Made by a program: the position numbers and the translations under genes
Origin: Oscillospiraceae bacterium
GTDB lineage: Bacteria > Bacillota > Clostridia > Oscillospirales > Acutalibacteraceae
Length of the DNA stretch: 15,499 bases
Direction: 5' to 3'
Assembly (NCBI GenBank): GCA_031262125.1
Contig: JAISII010000146.1
Span: 1-15,499, forward strand
Shown: positions 1-7,458 of the stretch, in pieces
How positions within the stretch are numbered: the stretch's first letter is position 1
Layout: each line of letters opens with the position of its first letter
Notes under the pieces: generated by a model
The model's input: the letters and a program-made list of their open reading frames with translations, nothing else
What the model was told of the DNA's origin: nothing
Databases searched by the model: none

Positions 1-611
1 GTATAGCCCAAGCCGTCCAGCATACCGGCGGCAATGCCGATAACATTTTTTGCCGCTGCACCAATTTCGCTGCCTATAAGGTCGGTGCCGTAATAAAAGC
101 GGATTAAATTACTTGTAAACGCTTCAACCAGCTTGCATTTAACTTCCTCATTTTCGCTGTCAATAACCATACAATTCGAGATTCCCTTAACATAATCCTG
201 CGGATGCCCGGGGCCAACCCACACGGCAACGGGGGTTGTTTGCGGGTCTGTAAATTCGCCCACAACACTGCTAAGCCGCAGCCCTGTGTCGGCTTCAATA
301 CCCTTCATGCAAAGCACAATTGTTTTGCCTTTTAAATTATGCTTGCTGATTTCGTTTTTAAAATAACCACGCAGATGCTGTGCCGAAATTGAAATCACAA
401 TAACCTCGGCGTGTTCTATTGCGGCTTTGTGGTCGCCGGTTACCTTAATACTGTCGGGATAGACCAAATAATCGTTTTTATGGTATGTATAAAGCTGTTT
501 AAACTCGGGTGCATCTGCCAACCCGCACGAAATCACATCGTTGCCGATTTTATCTAAATACCATGCAATGCAGCTGCCCCAACGCCCCAAACCTAAAACA
601 GATATTTTCAT
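1..611 (-). CDS. gpsA: NAD(P)-dependent glycerol-3-phosphate dehydrogenase, C-terminal part beyond the window edge
   Basis: Reduces dihydroxyacetone phosphate to sn-glycerol 3-phosphate, the backbone precursor of membrane phospholipids; cytosolic. The visible 203 residues open with a Rossmann nucleotide-binding start (MKISVLGLGRWG, glycine-rich loop). Further on are IVLCMKGIE, then GPGHPQDY at about residue 135, and a helix reading EIGAAAKNVIGIAAGMLDG near residue 190, which matches the family segment that carries the catalytic lysine. The usual family motif is GPSHAEE, so GPGHPQDY marks a divergent branch. The 3' end of the gene is missing because the window stops. I chose the ATG at 611 because family proteins begin this way. 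An in-frame ATG at 623 would add four residues, and the AAAGG upstream is badly spaced for both. It lies just downstream of the putative 6S RNA, on the same strand. Confidence 0.9.
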   Translation of the reverse strand, partial: MKISVLGLGRWGSCIAWYLDKIGNDVISCGLADAPEFKQLYTYHKNDYLVYPDSIKVTGDHKAAIEHAEVIVISISAQHLRGYFKNEISKHNLKGKTIVLCMKGIEADTGLRLSSVVGEFTDPQTTPVAVWVGPGHPQDYVKGISNCMVIDSENEEVKCKLVEAFTSNLIRFYYGTDLIGSEIGAAAKNVIGIAAGMLDGLGY

Positions 612-649
612 GTTTATTACCATATGCCTTTCTTGGTAATTTTAAAAAC

Positions 650-832
650 AAAAACCGATTGACCGTAAGGCTGTTAATCATAACCTGCCCACAAAAATGA
701 CAGGTGGGTGCCTCCCTTAAGCTTTAGGCTCCCTTCCTCGGCAAAACGCCGGAGGTCTGCACACGGCACAAGGAGTCCGGCCCCCGATTAAACGATTGTA
801 GGGTTATTTTACAACCATACACGGGTCAATCA
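650..832 (-). ncRNA. ssrS: 6S RNA (SsrS), putative
   Basis: A GC-richer island in AT-rich DNA that folds as one long interrupted rod. The terminal stem is TTGACC (824-829) against GGTCAA (659-664). Next come GGTTGT against ACAGCC, then ATAACC against GGTTAT, then CCC-ACAA against TTGTGGG. The apex is a hairpin, CGGC-GTTTT-GCCG, flanked by CCT/AGG. The arm sequence GTGCCGTGTGC and the segment ending GGGAGGCACCCACCTG resemble clostridial 6S RNAs as I remember them. Size (about 170-185 nt) fits 6S RNA, which binds sigma-70/sigma-A RNA polymerase in stationary phase by imitating an open promoter. Orientation is taken from the T-rich tail after the minus-strand end (GGTTTTTGTTTTT). Exact ends are uncertain and no clear promoter was found. 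The identification rests on memory of the family plus the fold. Confidence 0.72.
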
Positions 833-1033
833 GTTTTAATTTAGTTAAAATAACTTTAAATTACTATAATATATTATGCACAATTTTTTTATATAGTCTG
901 CAATGTACAAAATTTTTCTTTTTATCTCTCTGCTTTTTATCCCTCTATATTAATTTTACTCATTTTATTTTAATTAGTCAAGCTTTTTTGAAAAATATAA
1001 TTCTATTCAGGCAAATATGACAAAAAAACAAGC
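833..1033. other. AT-rich intergenic spacer without recognisable gene
   Basis: About 200 bases of very AT-rich DNA between the start of the 6S-like RNA and the divIVA terminator. No coding frame with a ribosome binding site is seen on either strand. It should contain the promoter of the RNA gene, but no pair of -35 and -10 boxes with good spacing stands out. Confidence 0.6.
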
Positions 1034-1070
1034 AATAAAAAAGAACGGCAAACACCGTTCTCTTTTTTAT
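1034..1070 (-). terminator. Rho-independent terminator after divIVA
   Basis: A perfect 7-bp stem, AGAACGG (1042-1048) with CCGTTCT (1055-1061), and a 6-nt loop, 22 bases past the divIVA stop. On the minus strand it is followed by TTTTTTATTG. The plus strand also has a T-run after the stem, so it could work in both directions. It marks the likely end of the long miaB-to-divIVA operon. Confidence 0.88.
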
Positions 1071-1082
1071 TTTATGTCAGAA

Positions 1083-1817
1083 TCAATCGTTAACATCGTA
1101 ATTGTCGCCAAACTTTAAGTTAGCAAACTTTTCTTGCTTTGAACCTGCGGGCGGCTGTTTTTTTGCCGGCACACGTGCTGAAGAAATTTCAACTTCGTCT
1201 GCGGGAGTGCGTGTGGTTGCTGCCGGTTCGGGTGCAAATTCGGCAGTAGCAGCTGCATCTTGTTCTGCGGGCAAATCAAAAGACTCTGCTTGCAAATAAT
1301 CAAAATCGGCATTGTTAGCGGTGGGGGTTGGATATTTTTCATCCAGCTTCTCCTGCGTTTTTTGTGCCTCTGCATCGGTTGGCAGTGTTTTAATAATTTC
1401 CAAATGGCGGCGATAAATGTCTAATACTTCTTCACGCAGTGCCACAGTATCTTTTTGAATAGCCTTGTAGTTCTCTTTTTGCTGTTTAGTGTCTTTTTGT
1501 GCCTGTGCCATAAGCTGGTCGGCTTCTTTTTTAGCATTTGCAATAATAGCATCTGCCTCGGTTTTTGCGTCGGCAATTGTTCCCTCTGCCATTTTATGTG
1601 CAGCAATAAGGGCGTTTTTAACGGTTTCTTCTTCTTCACGGTATTGCTCAACACGCTTTGCCAAAAAGTCCATTTTGCCAATAAGCACATTTTTCTCTTT
1701 TTTAAGCTGTTCTACGGTTTTAATAACTTCGTCAATAAAAACGTCAACATCGTCGGGCATATAGCCTTTAACCGCTTTGCGAAATGTTATGTTCTTTATT
1801 TCTTCTATCGAGAGCAT
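1083..1817 (-). CDS. divIVA: DivIVA-domain cell division/polarity protein
   Basis: A peripheral membrane coiled-coil protein that gathers at curved membrane (septa and poles) and positions division or polar partners. Length is 244 aa. Residues 1-35 form the DivIVA N-terminal domain (TFRKAVKGYMPDDVDVFIDE), where V16-K17 occupies the place of the membrane-inserting Phe-Arg pair of B. subtilis DivIVA. Residues about 30-160 are an almost unbroken charged coiled coil rich in Glu, Lys, Gln and Ala. The last 80 residues are a low-complexity Pro/Ala/Glu tail, longer than in B. subtilis. The start is supported by GAGGT eight bases upstream. It is the last gene of the array, 42 bases after sepF. The Bacillus order sepF-ylmG-ylmH-divIVA is seen here without ylmG and ylmH. 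Confidence 0.93.
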   Translation of the reverse strand: MLSIEEIKNITFRKAVKGYMPDDVDVFIDEVIKTVEQLKKEKNVLIGKMDFLAKRVEQYREEEETVKNALIAAHKMAEGTIADAKTEADAIIANAKKEADQLMAQAQKDTKQQKENYKAIQKDTVALREEVLDIYRRHLEIIKTLPTDAEAQKTQEKLDEKYPTPTANNADFDYLQAESFDLPAEQDAAATAEFAPEPAATTRTPADEVEISSARVPAKKQPPAGSKQEKFANLKFGDNYDVND

Positions 1818-1859
1818 CCTTTTTACCTCTTTACATCTTTTTTATTTGTTATGTAACTT

Positions 1860-2372
1860 TTAAATATAAACGCCGTTGTTTTCCAGCTCGTCGAGCAAAT
1901 CGTCGCCCATAAGGTCAACATTATTGGGAATAATAATGAAAGTGCTGCTGGAAACACGCTTGATTTTACCGTGGTTTGCATATGCAACGCCGCTTAAAAA
2001 GTCGATAATACGACGGCTCATATCCTTGTTTGTGTCCTCAAGGTTAAGCACAACTGTGTTGGTCTTCATAAGCTCGTCGGCAATGCTGCGGGTTTCTTCG
2101 TCGAACCGTTGGGGCTTAAACAGCACAACCTGCAATTTTGCCGTTGCATGAATATTAACAACTTTGTTTTGGTGCAAAGGCATATCAAACGGGTCGCTGT
2201 TAAAACTGTCAAGGTTATCTCTCTCCGAGCTGCGGCTGCTGCGAGATGAGCGTTTAAATTCTGGTGCTTCAGTCTGCTCCTCAAAATCGCCGTAATCATA
2301 CTCCTCGTCGTACTCATATTCGTCCGCCGGGGGGTCCCACATCTTTTTAAATTTATCCACAAATCCTGCCAT
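1860..2372 (-). CDS. sepF: Cell division protein SepF
   Basis: SepF binds the C-terminus of FtsZ, polymerises into rings or arcs and tethers the Z-ring to the membrane at the septum. The 170-aa product shows the family layout. A short amphipathic N-terminal helix (MAGFVDKFKKMW) serves as membrane anchor. An acidic, Tyr/Glu- and Ser/Arg-rich linker covers about residues 15-65. The C-terminal SepF core, about 70-168, includes RRIIDFLSGVAYANHGKI and FIIIPNNVDL, which match the beta-strand/dimer region of the family. GGAGG lies eight bases before the ATG. It stands between yggS (54-base gap) and divIVA (42-base gap), the classic Gram-positive division-cluster position, which strongly supports the call. 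Confidence 0.95.
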   Translation of the reverse strand: MAGFVDKFKKMWDPPADEYEYDEEYDYGDFEEQTEAPEFKRSSRSSRSSERDNLDSFNSDPFDMPLHQNKVVNIHATAKLQVVLFKPQRFDEETRSIADELMKTNTVVLNLEDTNKDMSRRIIDFLSGVAYANHGKIKRVSSSTFIIIPNNVDLMGDDLLDELENNGVYI

Positions 2373-2426
2373 TTTCGTTTTCCTCCATTTAATTTATATA
2401 TTATTTATAACTGATTTTACAAACAC

Positions 2427-3140
2427 TTACGCATACAACCGTGGCCCGAACAGTGCCGAACCAATACGCACCATATTGGCACCCGACAGTATCGCTTCGT
2501 AATAATCCGACGACATTCCCATCGAAAGGATATTCATATCTATATTATCTATTTTTTTTGCACAAATGTCAAGGTTTAATTGTTTCATTTCGTCAAATTT
2601 TTTAATTATTTTTGTTTTATCGTCATAAATTGGCGGAATACACATCAAACCTTTCACTTTAAGTGCAGGCAGAGTGTTAACTTGCAGCAAAAGCTCTTCT
2701 AAGCCGGTCTTATCAATACCCGATTTGCTTTGCTCGTTACCAATATTTACCTCTATTAAAACATCGGTTATAACGCCTGATTTTTGTGATTGTTTAGAAA
2801 CCTCTTGTGCAAGCTTTAGCGAATTAACCGATTGTATTAAACTAACCTTGCCCACAATCTGCCTTACTTTGTTTGTTTGCAGGCTGCCAATAAATTGCAG
2901 CTGTGCATTTTTAAGGTCGTACTCATCATATTTCGCCATCAGCTCTTGCACACGGTTCTCGCCAATATATCGCAGCCCTTTGCTTATTGCAAAGTTAATT
3001 CTTTGGGCATCCACCGTTTTTGTTGCTGCCAAAAATGTAATATCCTCACGCAGCCGCCCCGAACTTTGTGCCGCTTTGGCAATTTGCTCTTCTATAAATT
3101 TTAAGTTATATTCAATGTCAGCGAACAACTTTTCGGTCAT
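2427..3140 (-). CDS. yggS: YggS/YlmE/PROSC-family pyridoxal phosphate-binding protein
   Basis: A PLP homeostasis protein with an alanine-racemase-like TIM barrel; it binds PLP but no enzymatic reaction is established for the family. It is 237 aa from the chosen start. The PLP-binding lysine is K41 in FLAATKTVD. Other family blocks are YIGENRVQE (about 58-66), FIGSLQTNKV (83-92), EVNIGNEQSKSG, GLMCIPP and, near the end, LSMGMSSDYYEAI plus NMVRIGSALFG. The ATG at 3140 is preferred because AAAGGGG lies nine bases before it. An in-frame ATG at 3149 lies against that site and is unlikely. The gene overlaps the end of the HlyD-like gene by 23 bases, so translation of the two is probably coupled. 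The yggS-sepF pair is conserved widely in Gram-positives. Confidence 0.94.
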   Translation of the reverse strand: MTEKLFADIEYNLKFIEEQIAKAAQSSGRLREDITFLAATKTVDAQRINFAISKGLRYIGENRVQELMAKYDEYDLKNAQLQFIGSLQTNKVRQIVGKVSLIQSVNSLKLAQEVSKQSQKSGVITDVLIEVNIGNEQSKSGIDKTGLEELLLQVNTLPALKVKGLMCIPPIYDDKTKIIKKFDEMKQLNLDICAKKIDNIDMNILSMGMSSDYYEAILSGANMVRIGSALFGPRLYA

Positions 3141-4425
3141 ACAAATCATCCCCTTTGGTTACCACTTCGTCGTACAATTCGACAGTTGTTTCGGCATACA
3201 TCTTGCCTTTTTGAGGTGTTGGGTTGCACAAAACAAAGTCCGCCCCGGCATACATAATATCAACTTGTTTAAAAATCAAATAGTTCCCATAAAGTGTATA
3301 CACACCCTGAACCCGATGGCGTTTGTTGTCGGTTCCCGTAACATAATCATCGTGCAATGCTTGTTTGCTTACCCTAAGCCCCGAATACACCTGTGTAGAA
3401 ATGTTTGCTTCCTCAAAGCGGATAGACACTGTTTTAGAATCATAATAATTGCACTTTAAAACAGCATAGTTGCCGTTGCCGTCGGCACTGCGGTACACTT
3501 CCAAAAGCTCGGCACTAATGCTCTGCCCTATTGCAAAAGGCAAATCAACCGTAAGCAAATCGCCCGTTTTTGCACTTGCCGCAAGGTTAAGCGTTTGCTC
3601 GTTTGTCAGCGAGCATATCATATACCAATTCAGCCCCATAACAACCTTGCCGATTGCGTTTTGGGGCGGAGCTTTTTTCTGCTTTAGTTTTTCTATCTGC
3701 TGCGGTGTAATTGACTTTATGCTGTCGTCGTTAAATTCAAGCCCTAACTCGTCCTTTACCGTGGCGAAATCAACTTCATAACCGTCCACTGTTGACGAAA
3801 AATAGCCCGCCTTGCTTGCCGTGCAATTTGCATTTGCCGCAGCCTGTGTTGCATACTCGCCTTTTTGTGCAGTAAGTGCGTCTATCTTCGCCTGCAAATC
3901 CATCCCGCTCGAAGCCGTTAAAATCTGGCGTTCGGTCAGCGAAAAAACCATATCATTAAGCCGCTCATCAACACTGTTATAATCTTTTTGGTTAATGCTT
4001 TCAATAAGCTCCAGCATTTTTGTGTTTAGACCGCTGCCAATCGAATCTATGCCGTAATCGGCACTCTCGGCTGCTTGTTTAAGCAAATTCAGGTCGGCAA
4101 TTTCGCTGTCAATACGGGCAATCTCTTTGTTTGCGGCGGCGTCTTGTTCATTGTCAAACACGCTTGCCACAACACCGCCCTTGTTTACCTTGCCCCCATC
4201 GGTAAGTTTGTACGAAAGCACACCTTGCGTTTCGTTATAAACATAAGCTTCGTCCCGAATTATAAACGCATCGCCCGTAAAGGCAAAATTTACTTCAAAC
4301 TTGTTTGCAATCTCGGTCTGGAACTCTTGGCGGGACGCATAATTGATTATTTGCACCGTTACAAACAACGCCACAATAACAGCCGCCGCAACTGCCAAAA
4401 TCCGCTTGGTTTTTTTAGTAATCAT
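3118..4425 (-). CDS. HlyD-like membrane-anchored envelope protein, function unknown
   Basis: A 435-aa protein with a short basic N-terminus (MITKKTKR) and one transmembrane segment at about residues 9-30, so most of it should lie outside the membrane. Residues about 45-95 look like the first half of a biotinyl-lipoyl/HlyD barrel (YNETQGVLSYKLTDGGKVNKG). Helical, coiled-coil-prone stretches follow at about 92-120 and 160-200. The second half is beta-rich with DYVTGTDNKRHRVQGVYTLY-like strands, as in the closing barrel of membrane-fusion proteins. No ABC or RND transporter partner is encoded nearby. Genes of this type next to yggS and sepF recur in Clostridia, to my knowledge, so a role in envelope or division work is possible, but this is inference. 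It starts 5 bases after miaA and overlaps yggS by 23 bases. Confidence 0.8.
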   Translation of the reverse strand: MITKKTKRILAVAAAVIVALFVTVQIINYASRQEFQTEIANKFEVNFAFTGDAFIIRDEAYVYNETQGVLSYKLTDGGKVNKGGVVASVFDNEQDAAANKEIARIDSEIADLNLLKQAAESADYGIDSIGSGLNTKMLELIESINQKDYNSVDERLNDMVFSLTERQILTASSGMDLQAKIDALTAQKGEYATQAAANANCTASKAGYFSSTVDGYEVDFATVKDELGLEFNDDSIKSITPQQIEKLKQKKAPPQNAIGKVVMGLNWYMICSLTNEQTLNLAASAKTGDLLTVDLPFAIGQSISAELLEVYRSADGNGNYAVLKCNYYDSKTVSIRFEEANISTQVYSGLRVSKQALHDDYVTGTDNKRHRVQGVYTLYGNYLIFKQVDIMYAGADFVLCNPTPQKGKMYAETTVELYDEVVTKGDDLYDRKVVR

Positions 4426-4430
4426 CGCTT

Positions 4431-5396
4431 TTAATCTCTCAATAATAATAATTTCTCTTTGGCATATTCCAAAGCATCATCTATAAGTGTTTGCCCGCTT
4501 TTGTGTTCGTCAACAAAAAACCACTTTATTTCTGCATCACGCTTAAACCATGTTAGCTGCCGCTTTGCATAGCGGCGGGTTTGCTGTTTAAGGTTTTCTA
4601 TACATTCTTCTAAAGATAGCTCACCGCTAAAATAGGGCTGCAATTCTTTATATCCAATCGCCATAGCGGATGTTTTGCCCAAGCTCTCGCCAAGCACCTG
4701 TTGTGCTTCCTCTACCAAGCCGTTTTGCAGCATTAGGTCTACCCTTGTGTTTATGCGGGCATAAAGGTTTGCTCTATCTTTATAGCCAAGCCCTATTTTA
4801 ACCGCACTGTATGGCGTTTGCTGTTTTGAGTCTGCGTTATGCTGCGTTAGTGTTACGCCTGTTGTTTCATACACTTCCAACGCACGCAAAATACGCCGTG
4901 GGTTTTTCTCGGCAGCAAGTCGGACGGCACTCTCAGCGTCAACCTCCGCCAGCTTTTGCAGCATATGCTCTGCACCGAATTGCTCAAGCTCTGCTTTTAA
5001 TCGGGCGTTAATTTCATCCGATTGGCTGCCCTCGCTGAATTTTACATTATTTAGCACGGCATCCAAATACAGCCCTGTGCCGCCGCAAAAAACAGGGGTT
5101 TTGCCCCGTGCAAAAATGTCGGCTGCGGCTTTGTGTGCAAGTTCGGCATAATCGGCAACCGAGAACTCTTGCCCCATGGGTAAAAAATCTATAAGGTGGT
5201 GCGGCACTCCCTGCATTTCTTCAACCGTGGGCTTTGCCGTGGCAATTTGCATTTTTTTATAAATCTGCATCGAGTCGGCAGAGATAACCTCGCCGCCAAT
5301 TTCTTTTGCAATTGCAACGGCAAGTGCGGTTTTGCCCGATGCCGTAGGACCAACCACCGCAACAACGGGAACTTTTTTGTTTTTACTCTCGGGCAT
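4431..5396 (-). CDS. miaA: tRNA dimethylallyltransferase MiaA
   Basis: Transfers the dimethylallyl group of DMAPP to N6 of adenosine 37 in tRNAs that read UNN codons, giving i6A37. The product is 321 aa, normal for the family. The P-loop GPTASGKT lies at residues 16-23, followed by VISADSMQIYKKMQIATAKP (family DSMQxYxxxxIxTAKP), GVPHHLIDF, the FCGGTGLYLDAV block, NPRRILRALEVYE, and the C-terminal QQTRRYAKRQLTWFKRD tRNA-contact segment. The ATG at 5396 is chosen because AGGGTG, inside the end of mutL, lies nine bases upstream. A TTG at 5414 would give six extra residues but overlaps that site. It begins four bases after the mutL stop. MiaB, encoded in the same array, acts on its product. Confidence 0.97.
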   Translation of the reverse strand: MPESKNKKVPVVAVVGPTASGKTALAVAIAKEIGGEVISADSMQIYKKMQIATAKPTVEEMQGVPHHLIDFLPMGQEFSVADYAELAHKAAADIFARGKTPVFCGGTGLYLDAVLNNVKFSEGSQSDEINARLKAELEQFGAEHMLQKLAEVDAESAVRLAAEKNPRRILRALEVYETTGVTLTQHNADSKQQTPYSAVKIGLGYKDRANLYARINTRVDLMLQNGLVEEAQQVLGESLGKTSAMAIGYKELQPYFSGELSLEECIENLKQQTRRYAKRQLTWFKRDAEIKWFFVDEHKSGQTLIDDALEYAKEKLLLLRD

Positions 5397-5400
5397 AATA

Positions 5401-7362
5401 TCACACCCTGCCAAAAGTTTTTTCTATCTGTGATTTTTTAAGCACTGTGCAAACAGGCCGCCCATGGGGGCAATGTTTAATATCGTTATTTTCGGTAACT
5501 TGCCGCAAAATTTCCAAAAGCTCGGGTTGTGTGCTTTTGTTGCCCGCTTTTATGGCGGCACGGCATGCAACATTGTGGAATATCCATTCGATTTTCTCCG
5601 CCGTGGGCTGCCCTTTGTTTTGCAAAAGCTTGCCGCAAATCTCTTCAACCGCTTGGGTTATATCTTCTTTTTCAAGCATTGCAGGTGCACTCCGCACCAA
5701 AATTGTGCCGCTGCCAAAGTCTTCAATCTCAAACCCCGATTTTTCAAAAACATCGCAGTTATCAATTGCTGCGTCGTACTCTTGCTTGCTTAAATTAATC
5801 GACAGCGGTGTAAGCAAATATTGGCTTGCAAGTGTGGTGCTTTGGGCTTTAAGCTGTTCATATATAATCCGCTCGTGGGCGGCATGCTTGTCTATCATCA
5901 AAAGCTCGTCGCCCTGCTGGGCGATTATATAAGTGCCGAATGCCTCGCCGATAAACACCGCCGGTTGCGGTAGGCTTTGCGGCACAAAAACAGGCGGCTG
6001 CTCTGCACCTTCGGTTTGCGAATCGGTTATTTCCGGTTCAATATCAATTTTATCAGTTTTGGTAACATTTGCGGGAACATTGGGTGTTATATCGGCTGTT
6101 GGCTGTGCGTTTTCAGCAGGCTGATAATCCCTGACAACAGGGTTGCTTTTTATAATCGGCTCGTTTTGGAACAAACTTCCCGCTGCAAATATAGTGTTAT
6201 TCTGAACAGGCTTTGTGTCGGTAAAAGCATTTGCATTTTCGCCCACGGCATTGCCGCTTTTTGCAGGCGGGGTTGCCGAATAAAAGCTGTTTTTAACAAC
6301 CTCGAACGGGTTTGCTTTTTTTATTGGTTCAAACGGTGTTGTGCCGTGGTTAAAGTTGATTTGCTTACGCTGATTATCGCCGAAAAAGGCAGACTTAACC
6401 CCATGATAAACACAGTCGAAAATCGGACGTTCGTTAATAAACCTTACCTCAATTTTTGCCGGGTGCACGTTAACATCCACCTGTGCCCAATCGACGGTTA
6501 TGTTAATAACGCAAGCCGAAAATTTTTGCACCATAACGGTGCCTTTGCTTGCTTCGTCTATGGCTGCTCCCGCAGTACGGCTTTTAACATAACGCCCGTT
6601 TACAAAAAAGTTTTGCATATTACGGTTGGCACGTGCGTTTTCGGGCTTGGTAACATAACCCTCCGCCGTCACACCGTTCAGCTCATATTTAACGGGCAGC
6701 ATACCCGCTGCAAACTCTTTGCCGAACACCGCATAAATTGCCGAAAGCAGCTTGCCGTCGCCCGTTGTTTTAAGCGTGATTTTAGAATCCCGAATAAAGG
6801 TGATTTTAACACCGGGGTGCGAAAGTGCAATTTTGTCAATCACGTTTGCCGCCGCATTGCTCTCGGTAACGTCTTTTTTTAAAAATTTCATCCGTGCGGG
6901 TATGTTATAGAATAAATCCCTCACGATAATTGTTGTGCCGTTGGGGCAGCCCGCAGCTTCAAATTTTAGCTCTGTGCCGCCCTCTATAACATAGCTTGTG
7001 CCGTCTTGCTCGCTGCTGTGTTTTGTTAGCATTTGCACCTTTGCCACAGCCGCAATAGAAGCCAAAGCCTCGCCCCTAAAGCCCAACGTTGCAATAGCCG
7101 CAAGGTCGTCGCCTGTGTGCAGTTTGCTGGTGGCATGTGGCATAAATGCTTTTTTAACATCGTCTTTGGCAATGCCGCAGCCGTTATCGGTAACACGCAT
7201 AAACACGCTGCCGCCGTTTTTAATCTCTACGGTAATATCGGTAGCACCGGCATCAATTGCGTTTTCGCACAGCTCCTTTAAGGCAGAAGCCGGGCGTTCT
7301 ACAACCTCGCCTGCCGCAATAAGGTCGGCAGTGTGTTTGTCTAAAATATTAATAATGCCCAC
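5401..7362 (-). CDS. mutL: DNA mismatch repair protein MutL (endonuclease type), GTG start
   Basis: Coordinates mismatch repair after MutS and, in bacteria without MutH, nicks the new strand. It is 653 aa from a GTG at 7362, chosen because AAAAAGGGG lies nine bases before it and the protein then begins directly with the conserved INILDKHTADLIAAGEVVER. The N-terminal GHKL ATPase shows E33/N34 in ELCENAIDAG, then DNGCGI, HATSKL, TLGFRGEALASIA and DLFYNIPAR. A long variable linker covers about 330-455. The C-terminal domain carries DKHAAHERIIYE near 490, which is the metal-dependent endonuclease motif DQHA-x2-E-x4-E with Lys for Gln, plus ACRAAIKAG and CPHGRP. An upstream in-frame ATG at 7440 gives a 26-residue extension with no family similarity. 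It precedes miaA by four bases. Confidence 0.97.
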   Translation of the reverse strand: MGIINILDKHTADLIAAGEVVERPASALKELCENAIDAGATDITVEIKNGGSVFMRVTDNGCGIAKDDVKKAFMPHATSKLHTGDDLAAIATLGFRGEALASIAAVAKVQMLTKHSSEQDGTSYVIEGGTELKFEAAGCPNGTTIIVRDLFYNIPARMKFLKKDVTESNAAANVIDKIALSHPGVKITFIRDSKITLKTTGDGKLLSAIYAVFGKEFAAGMLPVKYELNGVTAEGYVTKPENARANRNMQNFFVNGRYVKSRTAGAAIDEASKGTVMVQKFSACVINITVDWAQVDVNVHPAKIEVRFINERPIFDCVYHGVKSAFFGDNQRKQINFNHGTTPFEPIKKANPFEVVKNSFYSATPPAKSGNAVGENANAFTDTKPVQNNTIFAAGSLFQNEPIIKSNPVVRDYQPAENAQPTADITPNVPANVTKTDKIDIEPEITDSQTEGAEQPPVFVPQSLPQPAVFIGEAFGTYIIAQQGDELLMIDKHAAHERIIYEQLKAQSTTLASQYLLTPLSINLSKQEYDAAIDNCDVFEKSGFEIEDFGSGTILVRSAPAMLEKEDITQAVEEICGKLLQNKGQPTAEKIEWIFHNVACRAAIKAGNKSTQPELLEILRQVTENNDIKHCPHGRPVCTVLKKSQIEKTFGRV

Positions 7363-7382
7363 AAAACCAAACCCCTTTTTAA

Positions 7383-7416
7383 ATAAATAATAATGCAGAA
7401 ATGAGAATGCAGAAAT
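7383..7416. repeat. Short AT-rich repeat copy in the mutS-mutL gap
   Basis: The plus-strand sequence ATAAATAATAATGCAGAA (7383-7400) recurs base for base at 10106-10123, just upstream of mutS. It is followed by a second ATGCAGAAAT, giving two ATGCAGAA units here, as in the other copy. The 96-base gap between mutS and mutL otherwise holds only the mutL ribosome binding site and a weak AT hairpin over the mutS stop. Confidence 0.7.
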
Positions 7417-7458
7417 AGTTAAAAGCGAAACATTTTGCAATTTATATCTTATAAAAAA

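Noticed and set aside
2674..3459. A 261-codon plus-strand frame across yggS and the HlyD-like gene
   Set aside because: Antisense to two well-supported genes, with no domain and no ribosome binding site.
5977..6882. A 301-codon plus-strand frame inside mutL
   Set aside because: It is the antisense shadow of a certain gene, Cys/Arg/Asn-rich with no recognisable domain.
7363..7440. A 26-residue N-terminal extension of mutL from an upstream ATG
   Set aside because: The extension covers the AT-rich repeat and the AAAAAGGGG ribosome binding site, and family proteins begin at the INILD segment just after the GTG at 7362.
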